This document shows positions 31,474-42,788 of a stretch of DNA of 64,000 nucleotides, one piece after another. The notes beneath the pieces were generated by a model, which saw only the letters and a list, made by a program, of their open reading frames with translations, ran no database searches and was not told where the DNA came from. The DNA comes from Phlegmacium glaucopus (lineage: Eukaryota; Basidiomycota; Agaricomycetes; Agaricales; Cortinariaceae): the NCBI GenBank assembly GCA_015039465.1, contig MU130320.1, positions 1 through 64,000 of the forward strand, given 5' to 3'. Positions within the stretch are counted from its first letter, which is position 1; each line of letters starts with the position of its first letter. Position numbers and translations under genes: made by a program.

Positions 31474-32857
31474 GTCTTAATTCAATGGTCCTCGTGTCGC
31501 TTCGATGCTTGGGGAATTTCTAGGTTATCCAGGACATTCGTAATATGAATTGTACACTTGTTTTCGATTGTAACAGTGTGATGGGTCGTCCCTAAAGCCC
31601 CCTAACTGAAACAAAATATAGCATGGATGATGGATGGATGGATAAGTAACCGGCGAGGTCCCTATACGGGCCTATAGAGGAACGACCAGCCTACAGGTGC
31701 AGGAAAGACCTGCAAACTTTCCCACATAGCTGTAGGGCATCAAATGGTGACAAGCATTTGACGTTGCTTCGCACGGGGATATATATTTGAGCTCAATTAA
31801 TTATTTTCAGGAGATCGCAATGGCGGAACAGGTGGCAAAATTTTCTCTGTTCTCAGGGCTAAGTTGAATTACATTACCTTACCTCTTCAATGCATCGCTG
31901 CGTAGGGAATTGAGGTTGCTATTGATTTGAATGCGGTCATATGAGAGAGGGAAATGAGATCAGGGGAGACTTTTGATCCCCTCCAAGTCATCCAAAGTCA
32001 TCCTAATTTTTTTGAGTAATTACCGGTCACAACGGCACGGAAGGTGCTTATCGTAAGGAACCCCTACTAGGATTCCTGGTCTAGATCAGTGTGGTCTGCA
32101 TCTAAGTACATACACTGATAGCGTGTCAAATATAGCACTAATCTAAAACCAAGTACGACTGTATATGTACTTTAAATACATTCGGAAATCACGGAAATCA
32201 ATATAGAGCGCCCAAAGAGCGCCTCCCGAGTTTGGATCGAGAGTGCTGTGTTTCGCCAGCGCTGATGTCCCCTGACCCGAATGTTTGCCCGTCGTGACCA
32301 GGCTTGTCCTGGCAGGACCCCAGATAATACTAATGCAGGCCGTTGCAAATTCCAGACAGGATTTGAAATTTTTGACCTAAAGCCGGTTCATTTCCAGACA
32401 AAAAAAGGGCCCAAATGGCTGAACAGCCGTTTCGAGATTCCAGACATCAGTGCCTCAGGCATCTAAGGTCGTCGCAATTTTCCAGGCGACGTGTGGTCCA
32501 TAGCTTAGTGGCTAAGTGTGACGGTGATGCCTAGTTATCTAGGGCTCTCATGTTTGAATCTTGTTGACATAGAGTTCTATTCTTTGAAATTTTGTACTAG
32601 CATGTGTAGTTAAAGATAATTAGGAATCAATTTTCCTCTTTTTTCTGCGTTGGAAAGTGGTTTGCGAGTTTTTGCAATGCCATGAAGGGATACCGAAAGA
32701 GGAGCAAGGTGACAAGAATGCCCTTGTCCTCAATTAATGTTACGAGACTTACGTAGTAAGTATCGTTCTTATAACCGATCTGTTATGCTTTTTTTTCGTG
32801 TTTTGAGGGTGGAATGTTGTCGTCGCAACGATCAATGATTTCCCCGTATGTTTATTT
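31474..32857. other. non-coding stretch with a tRNA-like block
   Basis: No gene that I can support; the short frame at 32281-32466 has no domain. At 32494-32575 the text TAGCTTAGTGGCTAAG resembles a tRNA box A and, 50 bases on, GTTTGAATCTTG resembles box B. Flanking acceptor strands do not pair, so this could be a tRNA-derived SINE head or a decayed tRNA. A gatggatggatgg repeat lies at 31625-31645. Confidence 0.35.
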
Positions 32858-33177
32858 TGTTGGGATAATTTCGCAGCTAGAACAAATGAATAGTTGTCTC
32901 AACTTTAGGATAAAGTTGTATATTAATATGGAATGTATGTTACCTAGAACAAATGAATAGTTCTAGGTATTGATCAGCTATTGTAATGTAGAATTAAAAT
33001 GATTGTGCTCACGTCTCAACTTTAGGATAAAGTTGAGACTTGTAATAAGTAAAATCCGTGACAAAATGACCGTGATTATGTAATGCAAAAAGATAACGCG
33101 AATAAAGAATAAAAGAGATGATAAGATAAAAGATACCTAAACAAATAATCAACGACTGAAACTCGTATAGTTCAACA
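32858..33177 (-). repeat. solo Copia LTR, reversed
   Basis: On the minus strand it starts TGTTGAACTATACGAG and ends TAGCTGCGAAATTATCCCAACA-like text, with the same internal repeats as the LTRs at 1441 and 40414. TATTT stands on both sides (32853-32857 and 33178-33182), so it is a whole insertion reduced to one LTR. Confidence 0.85.
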
Positions 33178-33219
33178 TATTTGTCCTCAAAAAATGAAAG
33201 TCTACTCACTCACCTCCAC

Positions 33220-34783
33220 TAGGGCTACCAAAGTTCGGTTCAGCTCGGTTCTTCACTATTTTTGAAGAACCGAGAACTGAACTGAAAGGTTTCTAGCTGA
33301 ACTGAACCGGAACCGGAACCGGAACCGATAGAACCGGTTCTGTCAGTTCGGTTCGGTTCCAGGACCGGTTCGAACTGTCGAACCGATGAAAAAACCTCAT
33401 ATTGCTGATACTTCAATTGTTTTTCATCTTTTAGCGGTAAATCATACTTGTTTATTCATTTACATTACTATACATTTACCAGTATCCTAATAAAATAAGA
33501 TTAGTAGAGCAGATAGGTGGTTGTTGAGTTCATCGTCATTCATTCAAGTTGTTCATCTATCATAGCTTATATTAGAATTAAAATTAAAATGACTCCTCCG
33601 GTTGCCATTCACTCATTACGGTTCATCCGTCGTTGTGTTCGTTTGTCGTTCATCAGCATAATTGTTCATCGTCACTGTTTGTTCGTCGCTCGTCACCTTT
33701 CTTCGTCGTTCGTCACCTTTCTTCGTCATTCGTCACCTTTCTTCGTTGTTTGTCACCATTTGGTCATCAATCCTCACCATTTGTTCATCCTTCGTTACCG
33801 TTTGTTCATCGTTACCGTTTGTTCGTCGATTGTCATTTGTGGTTCATCGTTGTTCGTTATTTATTGTTGTTCGTTCGTCAGTGTTTGTTCATCGTTCTCT
33901 GTTGCAGTTTACATTAGAATTAGAATTTGAAATAAAATTTAAAAAATACCCCACTGTTGTGTCTGTCGTCCATGTCCCTATGTGTTGTTGTTGTAAATGA
34001 CAGTAAGTCATAGTCGTTCGTCCTTGTTTGTCATCCGTTGTTGTTCATTTGTCACCATTCATTCGATATCGTTCGTCTGTCGCAGTGTCCGTTGTGTAGC
34101 TCGTTGTTCCCTGAGTGGTGACATGGAGAGACGATGATATGGTGTAGGTGGCGTCAGGATGATTGTTCATCATTGTTTGTCCTCGTCATTCGCTGCCTTT
34201 CGTCCACGGGGGATTTTGGGGGATGTTATTCTAGTAGCACCTAGATAATAAAAATAGCAATTGTTAGTATTAAAAAAAAAGCAAGGAAGAAAAAAGAAAA
34301 AAGAAACTTAGTAACATCGTGTTGAGAGGCTTCTCAACACGAGTCGTTGTTGGTGGTGATGGTGGTTTGTTGTTGTTGTTGTATCTCAGCGTTGTGGTTT
34401 GTTGTTGTTGTTGTTGTGGCTGGCATTGTGGCTGGCATCGCCGTCGATGGTCGTGTTGAAACTTGAAGAGTGAAAAAAATAAGCGCACGTTAATGTAAAT
34501 AATTTCAATCTCCGACTCCCGAAACGTTGCTGTGGGATCAAAACACAATATTTCATTGATAATTGAGTCAAATCTTTACAGAAAATTTATAAAAAAATAT
34601 GTATGGCTAGTTCAGTTCGAACCGGTTCGAACCCGGTTCTCAAATTTTTGGAAGAGCCTGAACCGTGAACCGGAACCGACGGTCCAAAAGCCTGAACCGG
34701 AACCGGACTGAACCGAACTTTCGGTTCGGTTCAGCCGGTTCCGGTTCTCTGCATCGGTTCTGAACCGAACTTTGGTAGCCCTA
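33220..34783. mobile_element. hAT-like non-autonomous element, 1.56 kb
   Basis: Starts TAGGGCTACCAAAGTTCGG and ends with the exact complement; the identical terminal repeat is at least 24 bp. ACCTCCAC (8 bp) is repeated at 33212-33219 and 34784-34791. TA(G/A)GG ends with 8-bp targets are the hAT signature. Inside both ends lie GGTTC/GAACC-rich repeats for about 180 bp. The centre is rich in gttcgtcattcgtcacc and gttgttgtt words, with no transposase. Confidence 0.85.
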
Positions 34784-34886
34784 ACCTCCACGTCTATTGG
34801 TGTCAATGCCTCCTGCGAAATTAAAAGTGCCACCTGTAATAAGTGTATTGTTGAATTTTGCTGCCATGTTTCGCTTTAGTTGGTAG

Positions 34887-35773
34887 TGTTGGAGTATACG
34901 AGTTTCATCTCGTTAATCTCCTATTAAGTATTTATCTATACTACATCTTATCATTCCTTTTATCTTTGTGTCACGATAACGGTCACATTATATAGTCACG
35001 GATTTTAGTACAGCGAGTCTCAACTTTCTATCAAAGTTGAGACGTGAGTTCACTCGTTTATTCCTTAGTTATAATATCTAACATATACCTAGTTATTCAT
35101 TTATTGTTCTAGGTATATTAATAAAATAACTTTCTATCAAAAGTTGAGACTAGTGATGTGCTGGCTTTGGCTTGGCTTTGGCCTGGCTTTCCTTGGCTTT
35201 GGCTTCACTTTTTCCAGGCCAAGGCCAAACCCTTGGTCTTGGCTTGGCCTTGGCCTGGCTTGGCTCAAGCCATGGCTTGGGGTCAAAACTTGGCTTGACT
35301 TTGGCCTTGGCTTGGCCTTGGCTTACACCTAAAAAAGTGAAGATTAGTAAAAAAAAAAAATACATAAGATTTTTTCTGCCTAAATTCATCATTAATTCTA
35401 ATGCCTATCCATTATTCTCTGCAGGATCAGGTGATTTCTTTATGAATTATCCTTAAATGAATAAAAATACCCTATATAAAATAATATAATCCTCTGTTTT
35501 ATGATAAATTGTTTTTAGAAAAATCAAATTTTAACTTTTTATACATCATAATTTACCACTCAGTCCTACCAAAAAATTTCCCAAAGCCATGGCCTGTGGC
35601 TTTGAAAATATCAAGCCAAGGCCACAGGCCAAGGTAAGCCAAGCTCATGGCTTGGCTTTGGCCTGGCCTATTTTGCTTGGCTTGGCCTGGCTTCTGGCTT
35701 CCAGGCCAAGCCGGCACATCACTAGTTGAGACTTATTCATTTATTGTTCTAGCTGCGAAATATTACAGCAACA
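34887..35773 (+). repeat. 5' LTR of the Copia element, with nested hAT-like insert
   Basis: Starts TGTTGGAGTATACGAG, ends ATTACAGCAACA. Subtracting the insert and one 8-bp target copy (582 bp) gives 305 bp, the same as the 3' LTR; the two differ at very few bases by eye (cgag / caag near the start), so the insertion is fairly recent. Confidence 0.9.
35151..35724. mobile_element. hAT-like MITE nested in the Copia LTR
   Basis: 574 bp, starts TAGTGATGTGCTGGC and ends GCCGGCACATCACTA (14 of 15 bases match as inverted repeats). GTTGAGAC is repeated at 35143-35150 and 35725-35732; the 3' LTR has it once. Subterminal text is a degenerate ggcttggc repeat on both sides. The middle is AT-rich. No coding capacity. 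Confidence 0.9.
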
Positions 35774-35785
35774 GGTTATGGGCCC
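35774..35785 (+). other. primer-binding site, complementary to the tRNA-iMet anticodon arm
   Basis: GGTTATGGGCCC follows the 5' LTR without a gap. Its complement GGGCCCATAACC is the anticodon loop and stem text of eukaryotic initiator tRNA, as in Drosophila copia, which is primed by a half-tRNA. The gag ATG (35778) lies inside the site. Confidence 0.75.
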
Positions 35786-38700
35786 CGAAGACAAACTGTC
35801 TAACCTCTCGATGAACTCCAACACAGACACCACAACTCTAGCCATTCCCAAGCTCCATGACGACGGAAGCAACTGGGCTGATTACGAGCCTCGAATCCAG
35901 AAGGCTATGGGTTCTAAGGGTCTGTGGAGACATGTAGAAGGAACCACCACCGCGCCTAAACCGTTTGCTGTCATCAATGATGTCCTAGTCCTACCGGATA
36001 GGAAGACGGCAGCCACGGAAGAACAAATTGAAACAAAGGAGATTAGAATGGTTGAATTCAAGAAACGCTAGTACTTAGCTCAGCATATTATTCTCTCAAC
36101 TACTTCGACACATCTTGGTTCAAAAATAAAGAACCTAACATCAGCAGAAGACATGTGGAAGGTGGTCAAAGCCGATGCAACAACAAAGAGTACACTTTAC
36201 CTTCTTGATGCGGAAGATCAACTCTCCAGCATGAAACTGGCAGACAATGAGGATCCAAAGACCCATCTAACGGAACTCAAACAACACTTCCAGATAATGA
36301 CCCAACGACGCGACAACCTTCTCAAAATGGGGTCAACTCTATCTGAGACGCAATTCAACATCATCATCATGTCATCTTTACCAGAATCTTACTGACCTAC
36401 TCTCCAAACCATAACGGCAGCTGAACGAGCCAGCAGCCTCTCAGGAGGCCAGTCACAACGCATGAAAACGGATGACCTGATTGCCTTCATCATCGAGGAG
36501 GCTCAGCATCGTTCGATAAATGACGAACGTGGCAAAAACGCTGACTCGGCACTCGTCGCGCATGCTAAAAAGGGTGGAAGATGCAAAGGTGGTCACAACA
36601 AGAAGCATGAAAAGCAAATCAAAGCCAGCTCAGATAAAAATTGTTGGAATTAAAGCCAGGCCACACGAGCGACAAATGTTGGTTGAAAGGAGGAGGCAAG
36701 GAAGGTCAAGGACCAAGACAGCGAAAGCCTAAGAAGGCTGAAACAGCAGTGATAGCAGTCAACAACGAAGACAATAGACTCTTCGTGTTTACCTGCACAT
36801 CTGACTATGTCGATGTCGCCAATGCTACTTCTGGTCCTAAGGCCAAGTCAGGTGGTTGTGTTGATAGTGGAGTGAGTCGCGATTACTCTCCCGATCGATC
36901 CAAATTCACAAATTATCAACCTATCAATCGCAAAATCACCACAGCTGATGGCCGGACGGTCAAAGCTATAGGCATGGGAGATATGCAACTGGAGCTACCA
37001 AACGGTTCAAAAATCACTAAAACAATCTTTAAAGATGCGATACATGCACCTGATTTAGCCTTTACGCTGATATCCATCAGTAGACTTGAAAAAGCCGGAT
37101 ATCTAGTGAAATTTCAAAAGGGCATGTGCACCGTAATACACCCTAAAGGACATACCATCGCGACTATACCACGTGTTGATGACCTCTACCGTCTTCCCGG
37201 TTCGATCTAATCTAAAAATAAAAACCACGCCAACATAGCTTCCCATAAAATGAGTCTAAATGAAGCCCATTGAAAACTAGGACATATATCCGCTGCCGCT
37301 ATCAAACACGCGGTATCCAAAGGTTTCATCACTGGCATTGAACTTGACAGTAATTCGAAAGCTGATTTCTGTGAGGCGTGTGCGAAGGCTAAGTCAGCTA
37401 GACTTCCTTATCCAAAGGAATCAGAAACTCGAGCTGCAAAATACGGCGATTGTGTCCATTGGGACCTGTGGGGACCTGCGTCAGTAAAGAGTCTAAACGG
37501 TCACTGCTACGTGGCAGCTCGCATAGATGATGCAACTTGTGAGACAAAGCTCTATTTTCAAGAGAAAAAGAGCGAAATGTTCCGATCGTACAAACACGAC
37601 GAAGCTTTTATAGAAACTCAGACTGGAAATCAAATAAAAACTGTGCGTTCGGATTGAGGAGGAGAATTCCTATCACGACAGATGACTGAGCATCAAGATG
37701 ATAGAGGTACCAAGCATGAGCTTACCGTTCACGACTCTCCACCTCAAAACGGCACAGCTGAACGTGGGATGCGCACTCAAGCCGAATGAGCTCGAGCCCT
37801 ACTTCTGGCATCTGGACTGCCTTGTTTTCTCTGGGAGGAAGCCATGAAGCATACAACGTGGCTACAGAACAGAACTCCAGCATGTGCATTAGATGGAAAA
37901 ACCCCTTATGAAATGTTAAATAACAAAAAACCGCACCTTGCTGGTATCCAGGAGTTCGGAGTAGCAGCCTACGTGAAGGACTTAAGTGCCGGAAAGTTAG
38001 ATGCTTGAGCACAAGTCGGCCGTTTTGTTGGATACAATTTGGAATTGAAAGGTTACCGAATCTACTGGCCTGGAAAAAGATCAGTTACTGTTGAAAGGAA
38101 CGTAGTTTTTAATCAAAACAACATATGGGTGAATGACAATGTCAACATCCATGGGGATATACTGGCTGAGGGGGAGAGGGATAAAGTCATCCAGTCATCC
38201 TCCAATAATCCTGAAAACTCCGAAAACACTGCTGAAAATGTTGAACAACCTGATAAACCACATTTCAGTGAACCTCAAACTCAACAAGAACCAGCGTTCG
38301 AAACCCCAACTGAACCTATTCCAGAGCTCGAAGACAACGATGATCAATCTCAACAGTATGGTCGCGGCCGTCGTCAATGAAAGCCTCCAGGAGCCTACAA
38401 AGAGTTAAATGAAGGCTTAGTAGCAGGTGTCACTCATTACGATGACACAGCCTATGAAAATGAGTCAGTACCCGAAATGTCTGAAGTAGATGAACTACTT
38501 AGTTCTTTACCACCTGATTTTGCACTCGTTGGTACTCTCTTGTCTGACCCCCGCTCGCTTGACGAAGCGTTACGTGGACCTAATGCCAAGGAATGGCAAA
38601 AGGCCTTGGACTACGAAATCAATCAGCTCGAAAAATTTGGCACTTGGGTAGTCGAGGACTTACCTAAAGGTCAAGTTGCTATTCCGTTTGGCGAAGTCTT

Positions 38701-40291
38701 GAGGGTGAAATGAGGACCAAGTGGTGAAACACTGAGCTACAGACTTTGAATCATAGCTGGTGGCCACAGACAAGTTGAAGGAGTGAATTATACTGAGACT
38801 TTTTCATCTGCTGCCAAAATGCCAACTGTTCGGGCAGTTCTCGCAAACGCTGCGGAACAAGATTGGGAAATTGAGCACGTTGATGTCAAAAGTGCTTATC
38901 TAAACGCTCCACTTAAGGAAACCGTGTATATGAAAGCGCCTCGTGGGGTACTGAAACCAGGACAGGAAGGGAAAATCTTGAGGTTATTGAAGGGATTGTA
39001 TGGGTTGAAGCAGGCTGGAAGAGGGTGGTATATGGAAATGAGTAAGGTGTTCTTGGATGACATGGGTTTCAAACGTTCGGCAATGGACCACTCGGTATTC
39101 TATCGACACTCAGGAGAAGAGCATACGATCGTTGCCGTGGCAACCGATGACATGGCTGTCATGTCAAAACAAAAGAAGGATGCTGAAAAGTTCAAAGCAG
39201 AAATTAGAAAACATTGGGATATAACCAATAACGGACCGATCGGTTGGTTTTTGGGATTTGAAATCAAGCGTGATAGGAAAGCTAGAACGATCTCCATCAA
39301 TCAATGTGCCTACATTGAATCGATGGTTGAAAATTTCAGACTTACCAACGCGAAGCCGATAACCACACCAATGGAGCCCGGAGCTCAGTTCTCAACCGAG
39401 CAGTGTCCATCATCAGTGAATCAAGCATCTCGAATGCATGGTATCCCCTACAGTGAAGCAATCAGTAGCGTGCTTTGGCCAGTCGTTGTATTGAGGCCGG
39501 ATGCGGCGTATGCTGTGGGGATACTGTCCCAATTTATACAAAATCCGGGCATCGCACACTGGGAAGGTTTGAAACGAGTCATTACTTATCTGGGAACAAT
39601 GAAAAACTATTGGCTCACCTTTGGAGGGCGAACAAATGTGCTCCTCAAGGGATACTGCGACGCAGATTGGGCAAGCCAAAAGCATCAGCACTCCATATCG
39701 AGATATTCATTTCACTTCGGGCAAGGGGCGATATCCTGGAGTCCGAAGAAGCAACACATCATTGCTTTGTCGAGTACGGAAGCGGAATATATAGCACTTA
39801 CCCATGCGGCTAAAGAGGCATTGTGGATGAGGAGCTTCGTGAATGAGATGAGAGGATCGGCACCGGGACCTATGCAAGTCAATTGTGACAATCAAGGTGC
39901 GATAGCGCTCACAAAGGACAACAAGTTTCACTCCAGGACAAAGCATATCAACCTACAATATCACTTTATCAGGGAAGCAGTCGAGGAGAAGAAAATCAAG
40001 ATATTCTACATACCAACGGACTAAAACGTTGGAATGTTGGATACTGCCTAACAATCACGTGACATCACATGTTATATCACCTGATCCATAGCTGTAGTCA
40101 CCCGTTTAGAATAATTAGTTAAGCAAGCTATCTTAGCAAATACCATCACTTTCCGAGCCAGCTACATACTCGGAACTAGCTAATCTCACCTCGGCCTACT
40201 CCAACGTTTTGGACATCTTCACCAAAGCTTTGGCAAGACCTAAATTCATCCAGTTTGTTGAGAGCCTGGGGTTGGGGGAGTTAAAGAAGTA
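35778..40291 (+). pseudogene. Copia gag-pol with many premature stops
   Basis: Order: Gag (from MGPEDKLSNLSMNSN), a zinc knuckle (CWN...KPGHTSDKCW, frame-broken at 36650), protease (CVDSGVSRDYS), the pre-integrase H..LGHIS and CEACAKAKSARLP, integrase core (VHWDLWGP, SD.GGEF, HDSPPQNGTAER), RT (DVKSAYLNAP, ATDDMAV) and RNase H (YCDADWASQ, STEAEYIAL). Stops at 36069, 36393, 37271, 37655, 37787, 38006, 38378, 38711, 38747 and 40022 break it. At most of the TGA codons the expected residue is Arg, so CGA to TGA explains them. A 172-bp insert sits at 40031-40202. The related fragment at 1-1308 has none of this. Confidence 0.88.
40031..40202. mobile_element. 172-bp insertion in the Copia C-terminus
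   Basis: AACGTT stands at 40025-40030 and 40203-40208, while the related element has this text once in the frame (ENVLDIF-like). The insert starts GGAATGTTGGATACTGCC and ends GGCCTACTCC; TGTTGGATA and TACTCCAACG give weak LTR-like ends. Too short for a coding element; the family is unknown. Confidence 0.6.
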
Positions 40292-40413
40292 AAATGATTC
40301 AAACTCAGTTTTAGAAGCGAGGACAACAACCATAACGAAATCAGCACGTTTATCATCACATGACGATCGCGTGCGTGATAATGGTGATCAATGGTGTTTC
40401 ACTCGAGGGGGAG

Positions 40414-40718
40414 TGTTGGAGTATACAAGTTTCATCTCGTTAATCTCCTATTAAGTATTTATCTATACTACATCTTATCATTCCTTTTATCTTTGTGTCA
40501 CGATAACGGTCACATTATATAGTCACGGATTTTAGTACAGCGAGTCTCAACTTTCTATCAAAGTTGAGACGTGAGTTCACTCGTTTATTCCTTAGTTATA
40601 ATATCTAACATATACCTAGTTATTCATTTATTGTTCTAGGTATATTAATAAAATAACTTTCTATCAAAAGTTGAGACTTATTCATTTATTGTTCTAGCTG
40701 CGAAATATTACAGCAACA
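40414..40718 (+). repeat. 3' LTR of the Copia element
   Basis: 305 bp, TGTTGGAGTATACAAG to ATTACAGCAACA, preceded by the polypurine tract. Followed by GGTAG, matching the base run before the 5' LTR. Confidence 0.92.
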
Positions 40719-40763
40719 GGTAGTTAGTACTAGGAAGTACTAAATTATATTTTTGCGGTCTAA

Positions 40764-40855
40764 GGGAATCGAACCGATGAACATAGAGCATGGACTTTGA
40801 TCTCGCACGTGATAAGGATAGCTATCAGCGTACTTAACCATTATCCTAAAAGGTG
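40764..40855 (-). other. tRNA-like block next to the Copia insertion
   Basis: Minus-strand text TAGGATAATGGTTAAGTACG resembles box A and GGTTCGATTCC is a perfect box B. The T stem and acceptor stem do not pair well, and the spacing needs an intron of about 15-20 bases. A decayed tRNA or a SINE head are both possible. Confidence 0.35.
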
Positions 40856-40859
40856 TACA

Positions 40860-42214
40860 CCTACTGGTCTCTAAAGGACTGTAGTCACTACCAAATCAGA
40901 AGCCGAGGATTCCACGCTAATGCGCTTAACTCTACAGACCTACTTGGTATTAAGGGGGGTTATGCCTTACATGGGAAGGTGCCGTCCTTCCTGACCATAT
41001 AACATGGGGACAGCCAGCTGATAGCTAGGGACTGCCGACATACTGCCGCATTACACGGACTTATTCGTGAGCAGTCTGTGGTATCCATCACCAACGATGA
41101 GATCAATCGGCAGTCTCCGAAGATTGTGCCGAAACAAATCAAAGTTGTATAGATAAAGTTAAAAGTACAATTACTTCTCAGTGTAACGTTGTCACGATTA
41201 TGTGACGTTTATCTTCTTAACCACGGACGCATATCTCTCCCTGCAGCTTGGATCCCGTATCTTTGCTCCTTCAATACCCCCGAACGAGAAGCAAGCGACC
41301 AACATTTGAATCCTGCTCTGACCATCCCGAAGATTGACATAGGTGTTGCCCAGTCACCACCTATGTCGATCTTCGGAAGTCTCGGGATGGTCTACGCAAC
41401 AGCAACACGGCTACTGCGTAAATATATCCTCAGGGGTGTGAGTGCTGAGGCTGACTTGGACCTCGTCACCTCGCATTGCTCTGTCCGAGTCCAGAGCAGT
41501 GTAGAAGCCCTGCACATCTTGTATTCCGCCTGTCAGAGTCGAACCGATTCCTCCACCGGACGACATGGCGTCACGATGAAATATTTGCCGTTGTAGGGAG
41601 TTCTTGATGAAGAATGGCCTAATAGATCGCGAGAAAGGAGGTACAATTCACGATGTCAATCTACTATCCAATTTATAGACTGACACGACTGATATTCCAT
41701 TCCGGTTCCCTTCTCGCCTCGCTGCTGTAAGGATCACATGCTGGGATATTGAGCAGTGAATTAAGCCCCGAGCGAATCCTTCCAGGGTTCGTGGATTACG
41801 ACGATGGGATTCAGACAAAGGATAATGAAAACAAACAGCGAAATAGCCAAGAATTGAAGCTAAACGACAACTTTAAGTCGGAACTGAGCTATTTGGGAGT
41901 ACTGCTTAAAAGGAAGGCATACGCCGTTTGTGCCGAACGTCGGACGTGACATCGGGGGTCTAGTTTATTAAACTCCGATGCGATCACTCAAACTCAGCTG
42001 AAATTTACCGGTCGAACCAAACGTCCAAGAGTCTGTCCTCCATTTTTAGTTTACCAAATCTCTCGAAACTAACAGGCGTCATCTACAAGGCAATAGGAAT
42101 TCAGTTAGAAAGCTTCGATGGACTCCAGACTGCATGTCCCTGGATCAGCTTTAAAACAAAAGTCGTTGCGAGCAGCTTGAAGGTTGTAAACCCTATCAAG
42201 AAACATTGACGATT
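40860..42214. other. region without a supported gene
   Basis: Holds a strong inverted repeat (41321-41391) and, from about 42050, flank text shared with 45130-45230 (cgaaactaacaggcgtcat, cagttagaaagctt, tgcatgtccctgg) that precedes GH92 fragments. Frames at 41189 and 41749 have no domain. Confidence 0.4.
41321..41391. other. inverted repeat able to form a hairpin
   Basis: Left arm accatcccgaagattgacataggtg (41321-41345) and right arm 41358-41391 pair over 18 bases near the loop (CGAAGATTGACATAGGTG with one G-U) and again over 9 bases (ACCATCCCG), with a 9-base bulge and a 12-base loop. Confidence 0.7.
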
Positions 42215-42788
42215 TGTGGATCTTCTGTTTACAGTAATTGCAAAAAATGATTCTCGACCTTTTTTTCCCCTCATGCTTAGCTCATTTTCGGTTTACGTTC
42301 AACTCGACTCTCTATATATCCTGTTCGAAGTTATCCGTCCCTCTTCAACTCCTACAAACGTGTTCTTCCCCACCCATTTCATTAACTTCGCCGCTTGAAG
42401 TGTGCGGCTCCATCTCCGAACATCAAGACAGTATAATCCCATAGCCCCCTTCGCAGAACAGTTGAAAGGATACTCCCGTGTTCGTTCCGACCAAGACACC
42501 CCAGAAGCATCATATGAAATTATTCAGAACGGAACTATTTCATTCCCATCCGCACAAAATACCACTATCGAAGGCCGGCTTCTCAGCGCCTTCGTCAAAT
42601 TCCTAACCCTAGCTTCCAAGCCTGGCACACGCCATCAAACTATTACAGTTGGCACCTTCGCACCCCTTTTATCTCGGAAGACCAAGCATGGACTAATATT
42701 GACGTTGAAATACCAACCTTCAACACCATCTGCTTCCGACATTGAATCCATAGCTCCTACAGTTGAACAACCTCACTTCATATCTGGG
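42215..42788 (+). pseudogene. GH92 alpha-mannosidase fragment a
   Basis: Begins inside the position of the first intron of the fuller copies (ttgtttacagtaattgcaaaa). Then LRFTFNSTL, SPLEVCGSISEHQD and further frames matching the beta-sandwich part of GH92. Several frameshifts. It ends at cacttcatatctgg (HFISG) and joins the unknown fragment at 42790. GH92 enzymes trim alpha-1,2-mannose from glycans outside the cell; this piece lacks the catalytic half. Confidence 0.65.

Larger units (their letters stand above)
34887..40718 (+). mobile_element. complete Copia retrotransposon, hypermutated
   Basis: 5832 bp with GGTAG at both sides (34882-34886 and 40719-40723). 5' LTR 34887-35773 (305 bp without its nested insert), primer site at 35774, decayed gag-pol to 40291, polypurine tract cactcgagggggag, 3' LTR 40414-40718. 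Apart from the two later insertions it is structurally whole, but stop codons prevent it from acting alone. Confidence 0.92.

Noticed and set aside
33517..34000. Ser/Phe/His-rich frames inside the hAT-like element
   Set aside because: Translations of the gttcgtcattcgtcacc repeats; they overlap each other in all frames and show no transposase motif.
40764..40855. Functional tRNA gene on the minus strand
   Set aside because: Box B is perfect, but the T stem and acceptor stem do not pair, so a working tRNA is unlikely.
41189..41596. 135-codon plus-strand frame
   Set aside because: No ATG at its start, it contains the hairpin at 41321-41391, and no family resemblance was seen.
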